Shown piece after piece: positions 7,459 to 16,641 of a stretch of DNA of 41,521 bases; within the stretch, counting starts at the first letter, position 1; each line of letters opens with the position of its first letter. Where the stretch lies: positions 1 through 41,521 of the forward strand of contig JAIELH010000016.1 in NCBI GenBank assembly GCA_019753125.1, written 5' to 3'. The notes beneath the pieces were generated by a model, which saw only the letters and a list, made by a program, of their open reading frames with translations, was not told the origin of the DNA and did not search any database. Both the position numbers and the translations under genes were made by a program. The DNA comes from Gallionellaceae bacterium. Lineage in GTDB: Bacteria > Pseudomonadota > Gammaproteobacteria > Burkholderiales > Gallionellaceae.

Positions 7459-9342
7459 ATGATGCAACAAGAACCTGGTGGCCCAGCCAAATCAAGCCTG
7501 CCGACTTTGACCGTTGCTGCCATTGGAGTGGTGTTCGGCGACATTGGCACCAGCCCTCTTTATGCGCTGCAAACAACCTTTACCGGCACCCATTCCCTTG
7601 CTGTCGTGGAAGCCAATATCCTCGGCGTGCTGTCCATGATGTTCTGGACCATCATGCTGCTGGTATCGCTCAAATACGTGGTCATCATCATGCGTGCGGA
7701 TAATCATGGGGAAGGCGGATCACTGGCCTTGCTGGCGTTGGTGAATGAGCTGATGGTGCAGCACCCGAAAATAAAAGGAGTTATCACTGTGCTCGGCGTG
7801 TTTGCCGCCGCGCTGTTTTATGGCGACGGCATAATCACCCCGGCAATCTCGGTATTGTCGGCAGTCGAGGGGCTGGATTTAGTTTCACATGAGTTTAAGA
7901 ATTACATCATACCCATCACCCTCATCGTTTTGACCGGATTGTTCTTCATCCAGAAACGCGGCACCGGCGCAGTAGGCATGGCATTCGGCCCGATCATGGT
8001 GTTCTGGTTTGCTTGCCTGGCGGTGTTTGGCGTCATCTCCATCGCACAGAGCCCACAAGTCCTGTGGGCTCTGAACCCGATATATGCGGTGCGTTTTCTG
8101 AGCGCGGATCCGTGGGTATCTTTCATGGCTCTGGGCGGTATCGTTCTTGCGATAACCGGCGGCGAAGCCCTGTATGCCGACATGGGGCACTTCGGAAAAT
8201 ACCCGATCCGCCTCGCGTGGTTCTCTTTCGTGCTGCCCGCACTGGTGCTGAATTACTTCGGCCAGGGCGCGTTGCTGCTGCACAATCCGCAAGCCATCGA
8301 AAGCCCGTTTTATCTACTCGCCCCCGCATGGGCGCTGATACCGATGGTGCTGTTGGCGACTGCGGCAACCGTCATCGCCTCGCAAGCTGTCATATCCGGC
8401 GCATTCTCGATAGCGCACCAATCCGTGCAAATGGGTTTTTTGCCGCGCATGGAAATCCGCCACACTTCCGGCAAGGCACAAGGGCAGATTTACGTGCCCT
8501 TCACCAACTGGACGCTGTATCTGGCGGTGGTCTTTCTCGTTTTTGTTTTCCAAAGCTCCAGTAATCTGGCGGCGGCTTACGGTATTGCCGTCACCGGCAC
8601 CATGACCATAACTACGATGCTGACAGCCTTCGTCATTGTGATGCTATGGCGTTGGCCGTTGGTTGTTGCGATACCGTTGATTGCTGTTTTTTTGATCGTG
8701 GACATGGCCTACTTTGCGGCCAACGCCATCAAAATCCCGCAGGGGGGCTGGTTTCCCATTTGCATTGCCCTGGTGTCTTTTACCGTGCTCACGACATGGA
8801 AACGCGGCAGGGCGTTGCTGTTCGCCGATATTGCGCGCCGGTCAGTTCCGATACAAACAGTGATTGACAGCATAGATAGTGTGCCCAGAGTAGAGGGTAC
8901 CGCGGTATTCCTGACGCCCACGAGCGAGGGCGCACCATCGGCCATGCTGCACAACCTTAAACACAATCACGTTCTGCACGAGCGCAACATACTGCTGAGC
9001 GTGGTCATCGAAGACAAGCCTTATATCACCAAGGGCAACAGGCTTTTGATCAAGGATATGGGCAAGAACTTTTACTGGGTGCGGGTTTTCTACGGCTTTA
9101 TGGAAACACCCGATATTCCGGTTGCGATGGAGTTGTGCGCTACACGTGGATTGCATTTTGACATGATGGACACTTCCTTTTTTATTTCCCGTGTCCTGAT
9201 TGTTTCCAGCCCCAACCCCGGCATGGTCAAATGGCGTGAGCGGCTATTCATGGCGTTATCCAGAAACGCCATGAATGCGGCAGATTTCTTCAAGATTCCG
9301 GTTAACCGGGTTGTTGAAATGGGAACAAAAATTGAAATCTGA
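7459..9342 (+). CDS. kup: Kup-type low-affinity potassium transporter
   Basis: This is a full-length 627-residue KUP/HAK/KT transporter, a K+/H+ symporter of the inner membrane. The family signatures are clear: [14 protein letters not shown] at the N-terminus, [35 protein letters not shown] and [18 protein letters not shown]. About twelve membrane segments are followed by a soluble C-terminal domain (from about residue 450) that contains [13 protein letters not shown] and ends in the basic [13 protein letters not shown]. Two adjacent ATGs (7459 and 7462) are possible. The GGGAG site at 7451-7455 is better spaced for the second, which would shorten the protein by one residue. Placement directly behind the KdpDE-like pair suggests that this two-component system controls Kup. 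Confidence 0.97.
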   Translation: MMQQEPGGPAKSSLPTLTVAAIGVVFGDIGTSPLYALQTTFTGTHSLAVVEANILGVLSMMFWTIMLLVSLKYVVIIMRADNHGEGGSLALLALVNELMVQHPKIKGVITVLGVFAAALFYGDGIITPAISVLSAVEGLDLVSHEFKNYIIPITLIVLTGLFFIQKRGTGAVGMAFGPIMVFWFACLAVFGVISIAQSPQVLWALNPIYAVRFLSADPWVSFMALGGIVLAITGGEALYADMGHFGKYPIRLAWFSFVLPALVLNYFGQGALLLHNPQAIESPFYLLAPAWALIPMVLLATAATVIASQAVISGAFSIAHQSVQMGFLPRMEIRHTSGKAQGQIYVPFTNWTLYLAVVFLVFVFQSSSNLAAAYGIAVTGTMTITTMLTAFVIVMLWRWPLVVAIPLIAVFLIVDMAYFAANAIKIPQGGWFPICIALVSFTVLTTWKRGRALLFADIARRSVPIQTVIDSIDSVPRVEGTAVFLTPTSEGAPSAMLHNLKHNHVLHERNILLSVVIEDKPYITKGNRLLIKDMGKNFYWVRVFYGFMETPDIPVAMELCATRGLHFDMMDTSFFISRVLIVSSPNPGMVKWRERLFMALSRNAMNAADFFKIPVNRVVEMGTKIEI

Positions 9343-9416
9343 TTTCGCTTGCCCCGGGAATCATGCAAGATTACGCGCCTACCTGACAGCGCCATTATCT
9401 TGTGCTTCCGGTTTGG

Positions 9417-11258
9417 TCAGGCGGGCTGGATTTCGACCAGGGTTTCGTCCGGCGCTACGCTGTCGCCCTTCTTGACATGGATGCTGATCACGATGCCGCT
9501 CAGAGGCGCCTGGATTTCGTTTTCCATTTTCATCGCTTCGATGACCAGCACGCCATCTCCTGCCTCGACCTTGTCTCCGACCTTGACCTTGACGTCGACA
9601 ATCGTGCCGGGCATCGCGGTTGCCACGCAACCCTCGTGGGATGGGCGCGGACGCTCTGCGCCTGAAACCGGTGCGGCGGTTTTTTTCTTGCCGCCTGCTT
9701 TACCGCCGGAAACTTCGATCTCATTCAGCGTTTCGACGACGACTTCTTCCGAAATGCCATCGACGGAAACATAGAACGGACGCTGGGCTTCGCCGTGGTG
9801 TCCGCTGCCAGTGAGTTTGATATGGAAGGTCTCGCCGTGCAGCGTGACCTTGAATTCGTTCGGCGCATAACGCTCGGAGGTGGTGGCGGCGGCTTCTTTT
9901 GGCAGCAGCGGCTCGGGTTTGAGCGTGTTGGCATTGCGTTCCTGCAGGAAGGTTTTTGCCAGTTCCGGGAACATCGCATAAGTGAGGACGTCTTCCTCGC
10001 TCTTGGCCAAGTTCTCACACTCGATCTTGAGCTTGCCCATCTCATTTTCGAGCAGATCAGCCGGGCGGCAGGTCACGACTTCCGCATTGCCGACCGCAAG
10101 TTTCCTGACTTGTTCGTTGACCTTGCCCGGCGCCTTGCCATAGTGCCCAAGCAGGTAGTTCTTGACTTCATTCGTGACCGATTTGTAACGTGCGCCGGTC
10201 AACACGTTCAGCACCGCCTGGGTGCCGACGATTTGCGAGGTCGGCGTGACCAGCGGCGGATAGCCCAAGTCTTCGCGCACCCGAGGAATTTCGGCGAGCA
10301 CTTCGTTCATGCGGTTCAGCGCGCCCGATTCCTTGAGCTGGTTGGACAGGTTGGAAATCATGCCGCCCGGCACCTGGTTGACCAGCACGCGTGTGTCCAC
10401 GCCGGTGTAGGCGCTCTCGAATTGCCAGTATTTCTGGCGCACTTCGTAGAAATAGGCGGTCAATTCCTGTATCGCGGCGAGGTCGAGGCCGGTATCGTAG
10501 GGTGTGCCTTTCAGCGCGGCGACGATGCTCTCGGTCGAGGAATGGCTGGCGCCTTCGCCGAACGAGGAGTTGCAGGTATCCAGTATCGTGGCGCCTGCTT
10601 CGACAGCCTTGAGGAAGCACATCGAGGACAGGCCGGAGGTGGAGTGGCTGTGCAGGTGGATTGGCAGTTTGACCGCCGCGCGCAGCGCCTTTACCAGATC
10701 GGTGGTTGCGTAAGGCGTGAGCAGGCCGGCCATGTCCTTGATGCAGAGGGTATCGCAGCCCATCGCTTCCAGCTCGCGGGCCAGCTCGACGAACTGGGGG
10801 ATGCCATGCACCGGGCTGGTGGTGTAGCTGATGCAGCCCTCGGCATGCTTGCCGGATTTTTTTACCGCTTCGACGGAGACGCGCAAATTGCGCAGATCGT
10901 TCATCGCGTCGAATATGCGGAACACGTCGATGCCATTGGATGCGGACTTGCTGACAAAGGCGCGTACCACGTCGTCGGAGTAGTGCCGGTAGCCGAGCAG
11001 GTTCTGGCCGCGCAACAGCATCTGGATGCGGCTGTTCGGCAAGGCCTTGCGCAATTTCTTCAGGCGTTCCCACGGGTCTTCTTTCAGGAAGCGCACGCAG
11101 GAATCGAAGGTCGCGCCGCCCCAGGCTTCTACCGACCAGAAGCCGATGCTGTCGAGCTTGTGGCAGATCGGCAGCATGTCTTCGGTGCGCATGCGCGTCG
11201 CGATCACGGATTGATGTCCGTCACGTAGAACTAATTCGGAAATGAGGGTTTTTGCCAT
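9417..11258 (-). CDS. pycB: Pyruvate carboxylase subunit B / oxaloacetate decarboxylase alpha-type carboxyltransferase
   Basis: This 613-residue protein joins a carboxyltransferase domain to a C-terminal biotinyl domain. The N-terminal barrel opens with ISELVLRDGHQSVIATRM and contains EAWGGATFDSC and the metal-ligand run LHLHSHSTSG. The middle is the conserved PycB/OadA region. An acidic and Ala-rich linker leads to the lipoyl/biotinyl domain with the biotinylation motif EAMKMEN (Lys about residue 577). The biotin carboxylase pycA is directly upstream (27-base gap), and no OadB or OadG membrane subunits are present. This argues for the ATP-dependent two-subunit pyruvate carboxylase that makes oxaloacetate rather than a Na+-pumping decarboxylase. 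It is convergent with kup; the 74-base gap has no clear intrinsic terminator. Confidence 0.93.
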   Translation of the reverse strand: MAKTLISELVLRDGHQSVIATRMRTEDMLPICHKLDSIGFWSVEAWGGATFDSCVRFLKEDPWERLKKLRKALPNSRIQMLLRGQNLLGYRHYSDDVVRAFVSKSASNGIDVFRIFDAMNDLRNLRVSVEAVKKSGKHAEGCISYTTSPVHGIPQFVELARELEAMGCDTLCIKDMAGLLTPYATTDLVKALRAAVKLPIHLHSHSTSGLSSMCFLKAVEAGATILDTCNSSFGEGASHSSTESIVAALKGTPYDTGLDLAAIQELTAYFYEVRQKYWQFESAYTGVDTRVLVNQVPGGMISNLSNQLKESGALNRMNEVLAEIPRVREDLGYPPLVTPTSQIVGTQAVLNVLTGARYKSVTNEVKNYLLGHYGKAPGKVNEQVRKLAVGNAEVVTCRPADLLENEMGKLKIECENLAKSEEDVLTYAMFPELAKTFLQERNANTLKPEPLLPKEAAATTSERYAPNEFKVTLHGETFHIKLTGSGHHGEAQRPFYVSVDGISEEVVVETLNEIEVSGGKAGGKKKTAAPVSGAERPRPSHEGCVATAMPGTIVDVKVKVGDKVEAGDGVLVIEAMKMENEIQAPLSGIVISIHVKKGDSVAPDETLVEIQPA

Positions 11259-11285
11259 GTTAATTGACTTGACGGTAGGTTGAAA

Positions 11286-12704
11286 TTAGATGCCTTCATG
11301 TGCCGCGATGACAGCCGAAATAGCGGCTGCCCTCAATTCCGGCGGAATTTTTGTCGTGTAATCGATCAGCTCGGGATGGGCTTCCACGAACCCGGTGTTG
11401 AAGTCCGCATTCCTGAAGTCGGGGTGTTTCAATATTTCCTGATAGTACGGCATCGTCGTCTTGACGCCATAGATCACCATGTCGCCCAGCGCGCGGCGGC
11501 CGCGTTCGACGACGCCATCCCAGGTGAGCGCCCATACGGTGAGTTTGGCGCACATCGAGTCGAAGTAGGGCGGTATCTCGTAGCCGCTGTACATCGCGGC
11601 GTCGATGCGCACACCGGGGCCGCCCGGCGCATAGTAACGCGTGATCTTGCCAAAGCTCGGCAGAAAGCCATTCTTGGGGTCTTCCGCGTTGATGCGGAAC
11701 TCCATTGCGTAGCCGCGAAATTTGACGTCTTCCTGTTTGTATTGCAGCTCAAGCCCGTCGGCGATGCGGATCTGTTCCTGCACGAGGTCGATGCCGGTGA
11801 TGGTTTCCGTCACGGTATGCTCGACCTGGATGCGGGTGTTCATTTCCATGAAGTAGAAATGGTTGTCCTGGTCGAGCAGGAATTCGACGGTGCCGGCATT
11901 TTCATAACCCACGGCACGGGCGGCCATCACGCCGAGATTGCCGATATATTCGCGCTGCGCCGGGGTGATCTGCGGCGACGGGGCGATCTCGATCAGTTTC
12001 TGGTTGCGGCGCTGGATCGAGCAATCGCGTTCGAATAAATGGATCGTATTGCCATGGCTGTCGGCGAGTATCTGCACCTCGATATGGCGCGGGTTGACCA
12101 CACATTTTTCCAGGAAGACTTCCGGCTGACCAAACGCCTTGTTGGCTTCCGAAATCACCCGCTCGTAATTGCCGATCAGGTCTTTGTCGCTGTCGCAGCG
12201 GCGGATGCCGCGCCCGCCGCCGCCGTTGGTGGCCTTGAGCATGATCGGGTAGCCGATTTTGTTTGCCAGGGCGCGCGCTTCTTCAACATTGGCGAGGTTG
12301 CCGTCGCTACCTGGCACGCAGGGAATGCCGGCGGCTATCATCGCGTTGCGCGCCTGGATTTTGTCGCCCATCTGGCGGATCACATCGGCGCTCGGGCCGA
12401 TGAATTTGATGCTGCGGCGCGCGCAAATTTCCGCCAGTTCCGGATTTTCCGCAAGGAAACCGTAGCCCGGATGCAGCGCATCGCACCCTGAGGTAACCGC
12501 GATGTTGACGATGTTATGCGCGTTCAGGTAACCGGTGACCGGTTCGGAGCCGATATGGTAGGCCTCATCGGCTTTTTTCACGTGCAGCGCGTGGCGGTCG
12601 GCGTCGGTGTAGATGGCGACCGATTTGATGCCCATTTCCGAGCAGGCACGCACAATGCGCACCGCGATTTCACCGCGGTTGGCGACGAGTATTTTTTTTA
12701 TCAC
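11286..12704 (-). CDS. pycA: Biotin carboxylase, pyruvate carboxylase subunit A
   Basis: This 472-residue biotin carboxylase has the classical start KKILVANRGEIAVRIVRAC, then HPGYGFLAENPELAEIC, the ATP-grasp glycine loop GGGGRGIRRC, the catalytic EKCVVNPRHIEVQILAD, RDCSIQRRNQKLIE and MEMNTRIQVEHTVTE. It charges the biotin on the partner subunit with bicarbonate and ATP. Length fits the two-subunit PycA (about 470), slightly longer than AccC. The start is a GTG at 12704 with GGGGA about seven bases upstream; the second to fifth codons contain a run of eight A residues. It is first in the pycA-pycB operon, with a good promoter about 90 bases upstream. AccC of fatty-acid synthesis is the alternative, but the neighbour argues against it. 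Confidence 0.94.
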   Translation of the reverse strand: MIKKILVANRGEIAVRIVRACSEMGIKSVAIYTDADRHALHVKKADEAYHIGSEPVTGYLNAHNIVNIAVTSGCDALHPGYGFLAENPELAEICARRSIKFIGPSADVIRQMGDKIQARNAMIAAGIPCVPGSDGNLANVEEARALANKIGYPIMLKATNGGGGRGIRRCDSDKDLIGNYERVISEANKAFGQPEVFLEKCVVNPRHIEVQILADSHGNTIHLFERDCSIQRRNQKLIEIAPSPQITPAQREYIGNLGVMAARAVGYENAGTVEFLLDQDNHFYFMEMNTRIQVEHTVTETITGIDLVQEQIRIADGLELQYKQEDVKFRGYAMEFRINAEDPKNGFLPSFGKITRYYAPGGPGVRIDAAMYSGYEIPPYFDSMCAKLTVWALTWDGVVERGRRALGDMVIYGVKTTMPYYQEILKHPDFRNADFNTGFVEAHPELIDYTTKIPPELRAAAISAVIAAHEGI

Positions 12705-12794
12705 GAATAATCCCCGAAAGCTATTGAATGCCCGGCCGAATGACTGTTGAGTTGCATGTTTCTGCGCGTTGCGGTTTAAAGTCCTGATTTCGGC

Positions 12795-12823
12795 ATTATA
12801 GCGGCATCACCCTGCTGTGCCCA
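12795..12823 (-). promoter_or_regulatory. Sigma-70 type promoter of pycA-pycB
   Basis: Read on the minus strand, TGGGCA (12823-12818) and a perfect TATAAT (12800-12795) are separated by 17 bases. Transcription would start near 12788, leaving a leader of about 84 bases before the GTG of pycA. This is the best promoter match in the window. Confidence 0.6.
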
Positions 12824-12878
12824 ACGGTAATTAAAACCAGCCCGGGGTTTGTTGTCGCCGTAGTTGCGCGAAAGCCTT

Positions 12879-12889
12879 TGTTATAGAAT
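12879..12889 (+). promoter_or_regulatory. Candidate extended -10 promoter of the phosphoribulokinase-like gene
   Basis: TGT followed by TATAGAAT forms an extended -10 element about 40 bases before the ATG at 12929. No good -35 box is present, which would fit a promoter that needs an activator. An inverted repeat AAACC-N7-GGTTT (12834-12850) lies about 30 bases further upstream and could be an activator site, for instance for a LysR-type regulator (inference). Confidence 0.35.
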
Positions 12890-12928
12890 CGCCACCCTTG
12901 CCTCGTCCATATTATTTCAGGGAGCGTC

Positions 12929-13867
12929 ATGTCGCGCAAATATCCAATCATCGCGGTTACCGGTTCATCCGGTGCGGGCGTCTCTGTAGTAAGGCATGCT
13001 TTTGAGAATATTTTCCGCCGCGAGACAAACTGCGCATGTCTGGCGACATCGGGCCGTTCTGAAAGAAAAATCCAGGCGGCATACATCGAAGGTTCCAGCC
13101 TGCATAACATGGATCGCATCGCATTTCAGGCGGCCGCGGCAGCAGCGGCCAAGGCCGGCAACAACACCTTCAGCCACTTTGGCCCGGAAGCCAATCACTT
13201 CGACAAGATCGAAGAAATGTTCAGGAGCTATGGCGAAACCGGCATGTGCCGGCGGCGCCACTATATACATAGCGAAGCCGAGGCCGGCAAATACAACAAG
13301 CACTTCGGTTTGACCGACCTGAAACCGGGCGTATTCACGCCATGGGAAGACATTGAAGAAAATTCTGACTTCATGGTTTACGAGGGGCTGCATGGCCTGG
13401 TGGCCGACGCAGCCAGCAACATCGATGTTGGAAAATATGTGGATTTCGGCATCGGCGTCGTGCCGGTGGTGAATCTGGAATGGATCCAGAAGATTCATCG
13501 CGACAAGACGGAGCGCGGTTATTCCACCGAAGCGACGGTGGATACGATCATGCGCCGGATGCCTGATTACATCAAATTCATCACGCCGCAATTCTCCAGA
13601 ACTCATATCAATTTCCAGCGTGTGGCGACCGTCGATACCTCGAACCCGTTCATCGCGCGCGATGTCCCATCGCTGGATGAAAGCTTTGTCGTAATCCGTT
13701 TCCGTGACCTAAAGGGCGTGGATTTTTTGCACCTGCTGACCCTGATTCCGGGTTCGTTCATGTCGCGTGCCAACACGCTGGTGGTGCCGGGCGGAGCGAT
13801 GAGCGTCGCGATGGAAACGATCCTCGCGCCGGTCGTGCATCAGATGATCGAAAACAAGAATGGATAA
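12929..13867 (+). CDS. Phosphoribulokinase family protein, divergent, catalytic Asp replaced
   Basis: This 312-residue protein is clearly of the proteobacterial (class I) phosphoribulokinase family: IIAVTGSSGAG P-loop, NTFSHFGPEANHFDKIEEMF, MVYEGLHG (Walker B Glu), LEWIQKIHRDKTERGYSTEA and INFQRVATVDTSNPFIARD. Two things are unusual. Between the P-loop helix and the substrate loop there are about 14 extra residues (around 33-50). The loop that should read EGD-x-F-H reads EGSSLH, so the catalytic base (Asp42 in the Rhodobacter enzyme) is Ser56. His59 and Arg63 of the loop remain. The start has AGGGAG just upstream. Canonical enzymes phosphorylate ribulose 5-phosphate in the Calvin cycle; this one may be inactive, regulatory, or act on another substrate. 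The frame is continuous, so it is not a simple pseudogene. Confidence 0.88.
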   Translation: MSRKYPIIAVTGSSGAGVSVVRHAFENIFRRETNCACLATSGRSERKIQAAYIEGSSLHNMDRIAFQAAAAAAAKAGNNTFSHFGPEANHFDKIEEMFRSYGETGMCRRRHYIHSEAEAGKYNKHFGLTDLKPGVFTPWEDIEENSDFMVYEGLHGLVADAASNIDVGKYVDFGIGVVPVVNLEWIQKIHRDKTERGYSTEATVDTIMRRMPDYIKFITPQFSRTHINFQRVATVDTSNPFIARDVPSLDESFVVIRFRDLKGVDFLHLLTLIPGSFMSRANTLVVPGGAMSVAMETILAPVVHQMIENKNG

Positions 13868-13916
13868 ATGCCTTGCAGCAAGGCATGGGCATGTGAACAA
13901 GCCATTAAGATAGCTC

Positions 13917-15812
13917 GTGTCTACTTCTTTCCAAGCGGCGCAAATCCTCCGCGACACATTCGGCTATGCCGCCTTTCGCGGCGAGCAGCAGTCCATCATC
14001 GAGCATGTGACGGCGGGCGGCGATGCGCTGGTGTTGATGCCGACCGGCGGCGGCAAATCGTTGTGCTACCAGATACCGGCACTGCTCCGTCAGGGGGCGG
14101 GTATCGTCGTATCGCCGCTGATCGCGCTGATGCAGGATCAGGTGGATGCGATGCGCCAGCTTGGCGTGAAGGCAGCTTTCCTGAATTCCAGCATCAATGC
14201 CGTTGCCGCGCGCGAAGTGCAGGGGCAGTTGCTGCGCGGCGAGCTCGACCTGCTGTATGTCGCGCCGGAGCGTCTGCTGATGCCAGGTTTTTTGGCACTG
14301 CTCGATCAAATACATGCCACTCCCTCTCCCTTGCAGGGAGAGGGCTGGGGAGGGGGTAGAAAATCCGGTGCATCTGGCATTGCATTGTTCGCGATCGACG
14401 AGGCGCATTGTGTCTCACAATGGGGGCACGACTTCCGTCCCGAATACCGCGAGCTGACCGTGTTGCACGAACGCTTCCCGGACGTGCCGCGCATCGCGCT
14501 GACCGCGACCGCCGATGCGCCGACGCGCGGCGAGATCGTCGAGCGGCTGGCGCTGGAGCGGGCGCGCCAGTTCGTTTCCAGCTTCGACCGCGCCAACATC
14601 CGCTACCGCGTCACGCAGAAATCCAATGCGCGCCAGCAACTCCAGGCGTTTCTTGAGGCGGAACATGCGAACGATGCCGGTATCGTCTATTGCCTGTCGC
14701 GCAAGAAAGTTGAGGAGACCGCCGCCTGGCTGAAGGAACGCGGCTGGGATGCGCTGCCCTATCACGCCGGGCTGGATGCCGTGACGCGCAGGGCAAATCA
14801 GAGCCGCTTCCTGCGCGAGGAAGGCGTGGTGATGGTGGCGACTGTGGCGTTCGGCATGGGCATCGACAAGCCCAACGTGCGCTTCGTCGCGCATCTCGAT
14901 TTACCCAAGAGCATGGAAGGGTACTATCAGGAAACCGGGCGTGCCGGACGCGACGGGTTGCCCGCCAATGCATGGCTGGCTTACGGGCTGGGCGATGTCG
15001 TCGCGATGCGCCAGATGATCGATGGCGGCGACGCTCCCGAAGAGCGCAAGCGCTTGGAGCGGCAGAAGCTCGACGCGCTGCTCGGCTATTGCGAATCCAC
15101 CGCGTGTCGTCATCAAACCCTGCTGCGCTATTTCGGCGAGGAGCATCCGGGCAATTGCCGGGAATGCGACAATTGCCTGGAGCCGGTGGATACCTGGGAT
15201 GCGACACAGGCCGCGCAGATGGCGCTGTCCTGTGTGTACCGCACCGGGCAGCGTTTTGGCGCCGGGCATCTGGGCGATGTGCTGGTGGGCAAGACCACCG
15301 AGCGCGTCGGGAAATTCAATCATCACACGCTCTCTACGTTCGGCATCGGCAAGGAACTCACTGCCGCGCAATGGAGCAGCGTGTATCGCCAACTGGTGGC
15401 GGGCGGCCTGCTGGAAGCGGACGTTGAAGCCTATGGTGGACTGAAGCTCACCGAAGCCGCGCGCCCGATACTGCGCGGCGAGCAGGAGTTATGGCTGCGC
15501 CGCGACGCCGATCCCGCCAAGCGCAAGGCGCAGCGCGCCGAGCGCAATGCCCAACGCAATACCAGGGCGCGCGAGCCTTTTGCCGGGGCGAACGATGATC
15601 CGTTGTGGTTGGCGCTGAAGGCCAAACGCATGGAGCTTGCCCGCGAACAGGGTGTGCCGCCCTATGTCATTTTCCACGACAGCACGCTGCTGGAAATGCT
15701 CAACCACCGCCCTGTCAGCCTTGCCGAGCTGGCAGAAATCAGCGGGGTAGGGCAGGGCAAGCTGGCAAAATACGGGGAAGTGTTTCTGAAGGTACTGGCA
15801 CTATATCTTTAA
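13917..15812 (+). CDS. recQ: ATP-dependent DNA helicase RecQ, with in-frame repeat insertion
   Basis: This 631-residue 3'-5' DNA helicase starts at a GTG (13917). Motifs in order are [17 protein letters not shown] (I), [18 protein letters not shown] (II and the aromatic-rich loop), ALTATA (III), YHAGLD, and [19 protein letters not shown] with [10 protein letters not shown] (V-VI). The zinc-binding [20 protein letters not shown], a winged-helix RQC region and a C-terminal HRDC domain ([29 protein letters not shown]) follow. Residues about 133-152, just before motif II, are an insertion absent from typical RecQ. They are encoded by a palindromic repeat read through in frame ([17 protein letters not shown]). 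All catalytic motifs are intact, so the enzyme is probably active. Confidence 0.96.
   Translation: MSTSFQAAQILRDTFGYAAFRGEQQSIIEHVTAGGDALVLMPTGGGKSLCYQIPALLRQGAGIVVSPLIALMQDQVDAMRQLGVKAAFLNSSINAVAAREVQGQLLRGELDLLYVAPERLLMPGFLALLDQIHATPSPLQGEGWGGGRKSGASGIALFAIDEAHCVSQWGHDFRPEYRELTVLHERFPDVPRIALTATADAPTRGEIVERLALERARQFVSSFDRANIRYRVTQKSNARQQLQAFLEAEHANDAGIVYCLSRKKVEETAAWLKERGWDALPYHAGLDAVTRRANQSRFLREEGVVMVATVAFGMGIDKPNVRFVAHLDLPKSMEGYYQETGRAGRDGLPANAWLAYGLGDVVAMRQMIDGGDAPEERKRLERQKLDALLGYCESTACRHQTLLRYFGEEHPGNCRECDNCLEPVDTWDATQAAQMALSCVYRTGQRFGAGHLGDVLVGKTTERVGKFNHHTLSTFGIGKELTAAQWSSVYRQLVAGGLLEADVEAYGGLKLTEAARPILRGEQELWLRRDADPAKRKAQRAERNAQRNTRAREPFAGANDDPLWLALKAKRMELAREQGVPPYVIFHDSTLLEMLNHRPVSLAELAEISGVGQGKLAKYGEVFLKVLALYL
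14319..14369 (+). repeat. Palindromic repeat element inserted in frame within recQ
   Basis: The core has perfect 9-base arms, ccctctccc (14322-14330) and gggagaggg (14336-14344), around a 5-base loop. A G-rich tail follows (ctggggagggggt, 14345-14357). This looks like a dispersed palindromic repeat of the REP type, unlike the surrounding coding sequence. It keeps the recQ frame open and adds about 17-20 residues. The outer limits are estimated from where RecQ similarity resumes. Confidence 0.7.
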
Positions 15813-15822
15813 ATGTTATGAT
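15795..15822 (+). promoter_or_regulatory. Candidate promoter of the split-transketolase/glycan operon
   Basis: CTGGCA (15795-15800) and TATGAT (15817-15822) are 16 bases apart, giving a start near 15829 and a leader of about 30 bases before the ATG at 15859. It overlaps the end of recQ (stop at 15812). Confidence 0.4.
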
Positions 15823-15858
15823 CGCCGCAAATAATAAACTGCTGCAGTATCGGAGCTT

Positions 15859-16641
15859 ATGGCCAAGATCAGGCTAACCACAAAAGATTTTTCCGTCATG
15901 CGCAAACGGCTGCTGCAAATGCATTTCGACAGCGGCGTAGGACATATTGGCGGAAACCTGTCGGCACTGGATGCCATGCTGATTGTGTTCCATGAATATC
16001 TCGGTGGGGAGGATAAATTTATCTTGTCCAAGGGGCACTCGGCAGGCGCTCTCTATACAACGCTGTGGAGCCTGGGGCGTCTTCAGGACCAGGACCTGAA
16101 GTTATTCAGCAAGGACAACACGCTGCTTGCCACACACCCGCCGGCGAGGGGTATTGCGGATATCCCGTTCGCCACCGGCAGCTTGGGACACGGCTTGTCG
16201 CTTGCTGCGGGAACGGCGCTTGCGTTCAGATTAAAGGGCAATAATGCCCAAGTGTTTTGCCTGACCTCTGACGGTGAATGGCAGGAAGGTTCGACATGGG
16301 AGGCGCTGATTTTTGCCTGCCATCACCGGCTATCCAATCTCACCGTGCTGGTGGATCACAATAATTTGCAGGGATTTGGCTCCACTGCCGATGTCGCGTC
16401 GATGTCCCCGCTCTGGGATAAGCTTCAAGGTTTCGATGTTGAGCTGCTGGTAATCGATGGACATGACCCTGATGCCATTCGCGCCGCGCTTGAAGGAGAG
16501 AGGAAACGCCTTCGGGTCGTTGTTCTGCGCACCGTCAAGGGGCATGGGGTCAGCTTCATGGAAAACCGGATGGAATGGCATTACCTTCCTCTCACCGAAG
16601 CGCAATACCGCCAGGCAATCGAGGAAGCCGATCTCAAATGA
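15859..16641 (+). CDS. Transketolase, N-terminal subunit (split type)
   Basis: This 260-residue protein corresponds to the thiamine-diphosphate (pyrimidine/phosphate) half of transketolase. Seen are GVGHIGGNLSALDAML, LSKGHSAGALYTTLW, FATGSLGHGLSLAAG and the ThDP/Mg motif SDGEWQEGSTWEA..DHNN. The first Gly of the usual GDG is Ser here. Transketolases move two-carbon ketol units between sugar phosphates. Split forms are common in archaea and in some bacterial secondary pathways, whereas a housekeeping bacterial enzyme is usually one chain of about 660 residues. GGAG lies just before the ATG. The stop overlaps the start of the C-terminal subunit (ATGA), so the two are made together. Coupling to sugar-nucleotide and glycosyltransferase genes points to a glycan precursor role (inference). 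Confidence 0.93.
   Translation: MAKIRLTTKDFSVMRKRLLQMHFDSGVGHIGGNLSALDAMLIVFHEYLGGEDKFILSKGHSAGALYTTLWSLGRLQDQDLKLFSKDNTLLATHPPARGIADIPFATGSLGHGLSLAAGTALAFRLKGNNAQVFCLTSDGEWQEGSTWEALIFACHHRLSNLTVLVDHNNLQGFGSTADVASMSPLWDKLQGFDVELLVIDGHDPDAIRAALEGERKRLRVVVLRTVKGHGVSFMENRMEWHYLPLTEAQYRQAIEEADLK

Noticed and set aside
9343-9416. Bidirectional terminator between kup and pycB
   Set aside because: The arms cctgac/gtcagg pair only over 6 bases across a large loop, with no T-run on either side.
9795-11228. Plus-strand open frame of 477 codons opposite pycB
   Set aside because: It is a shadow of the conserved carboxyltransferase on the other strand; its translation is His/Gly/Arg-rich and matches nothing recognisable.
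9417-12704. Na+-pumping oxaloacetate decarboxylase
   Set aside because: No OadB or OadG subunit nearby and a biotin carboxylase is in the same operon, so two-subunit pyruvate carboxylase fits better.
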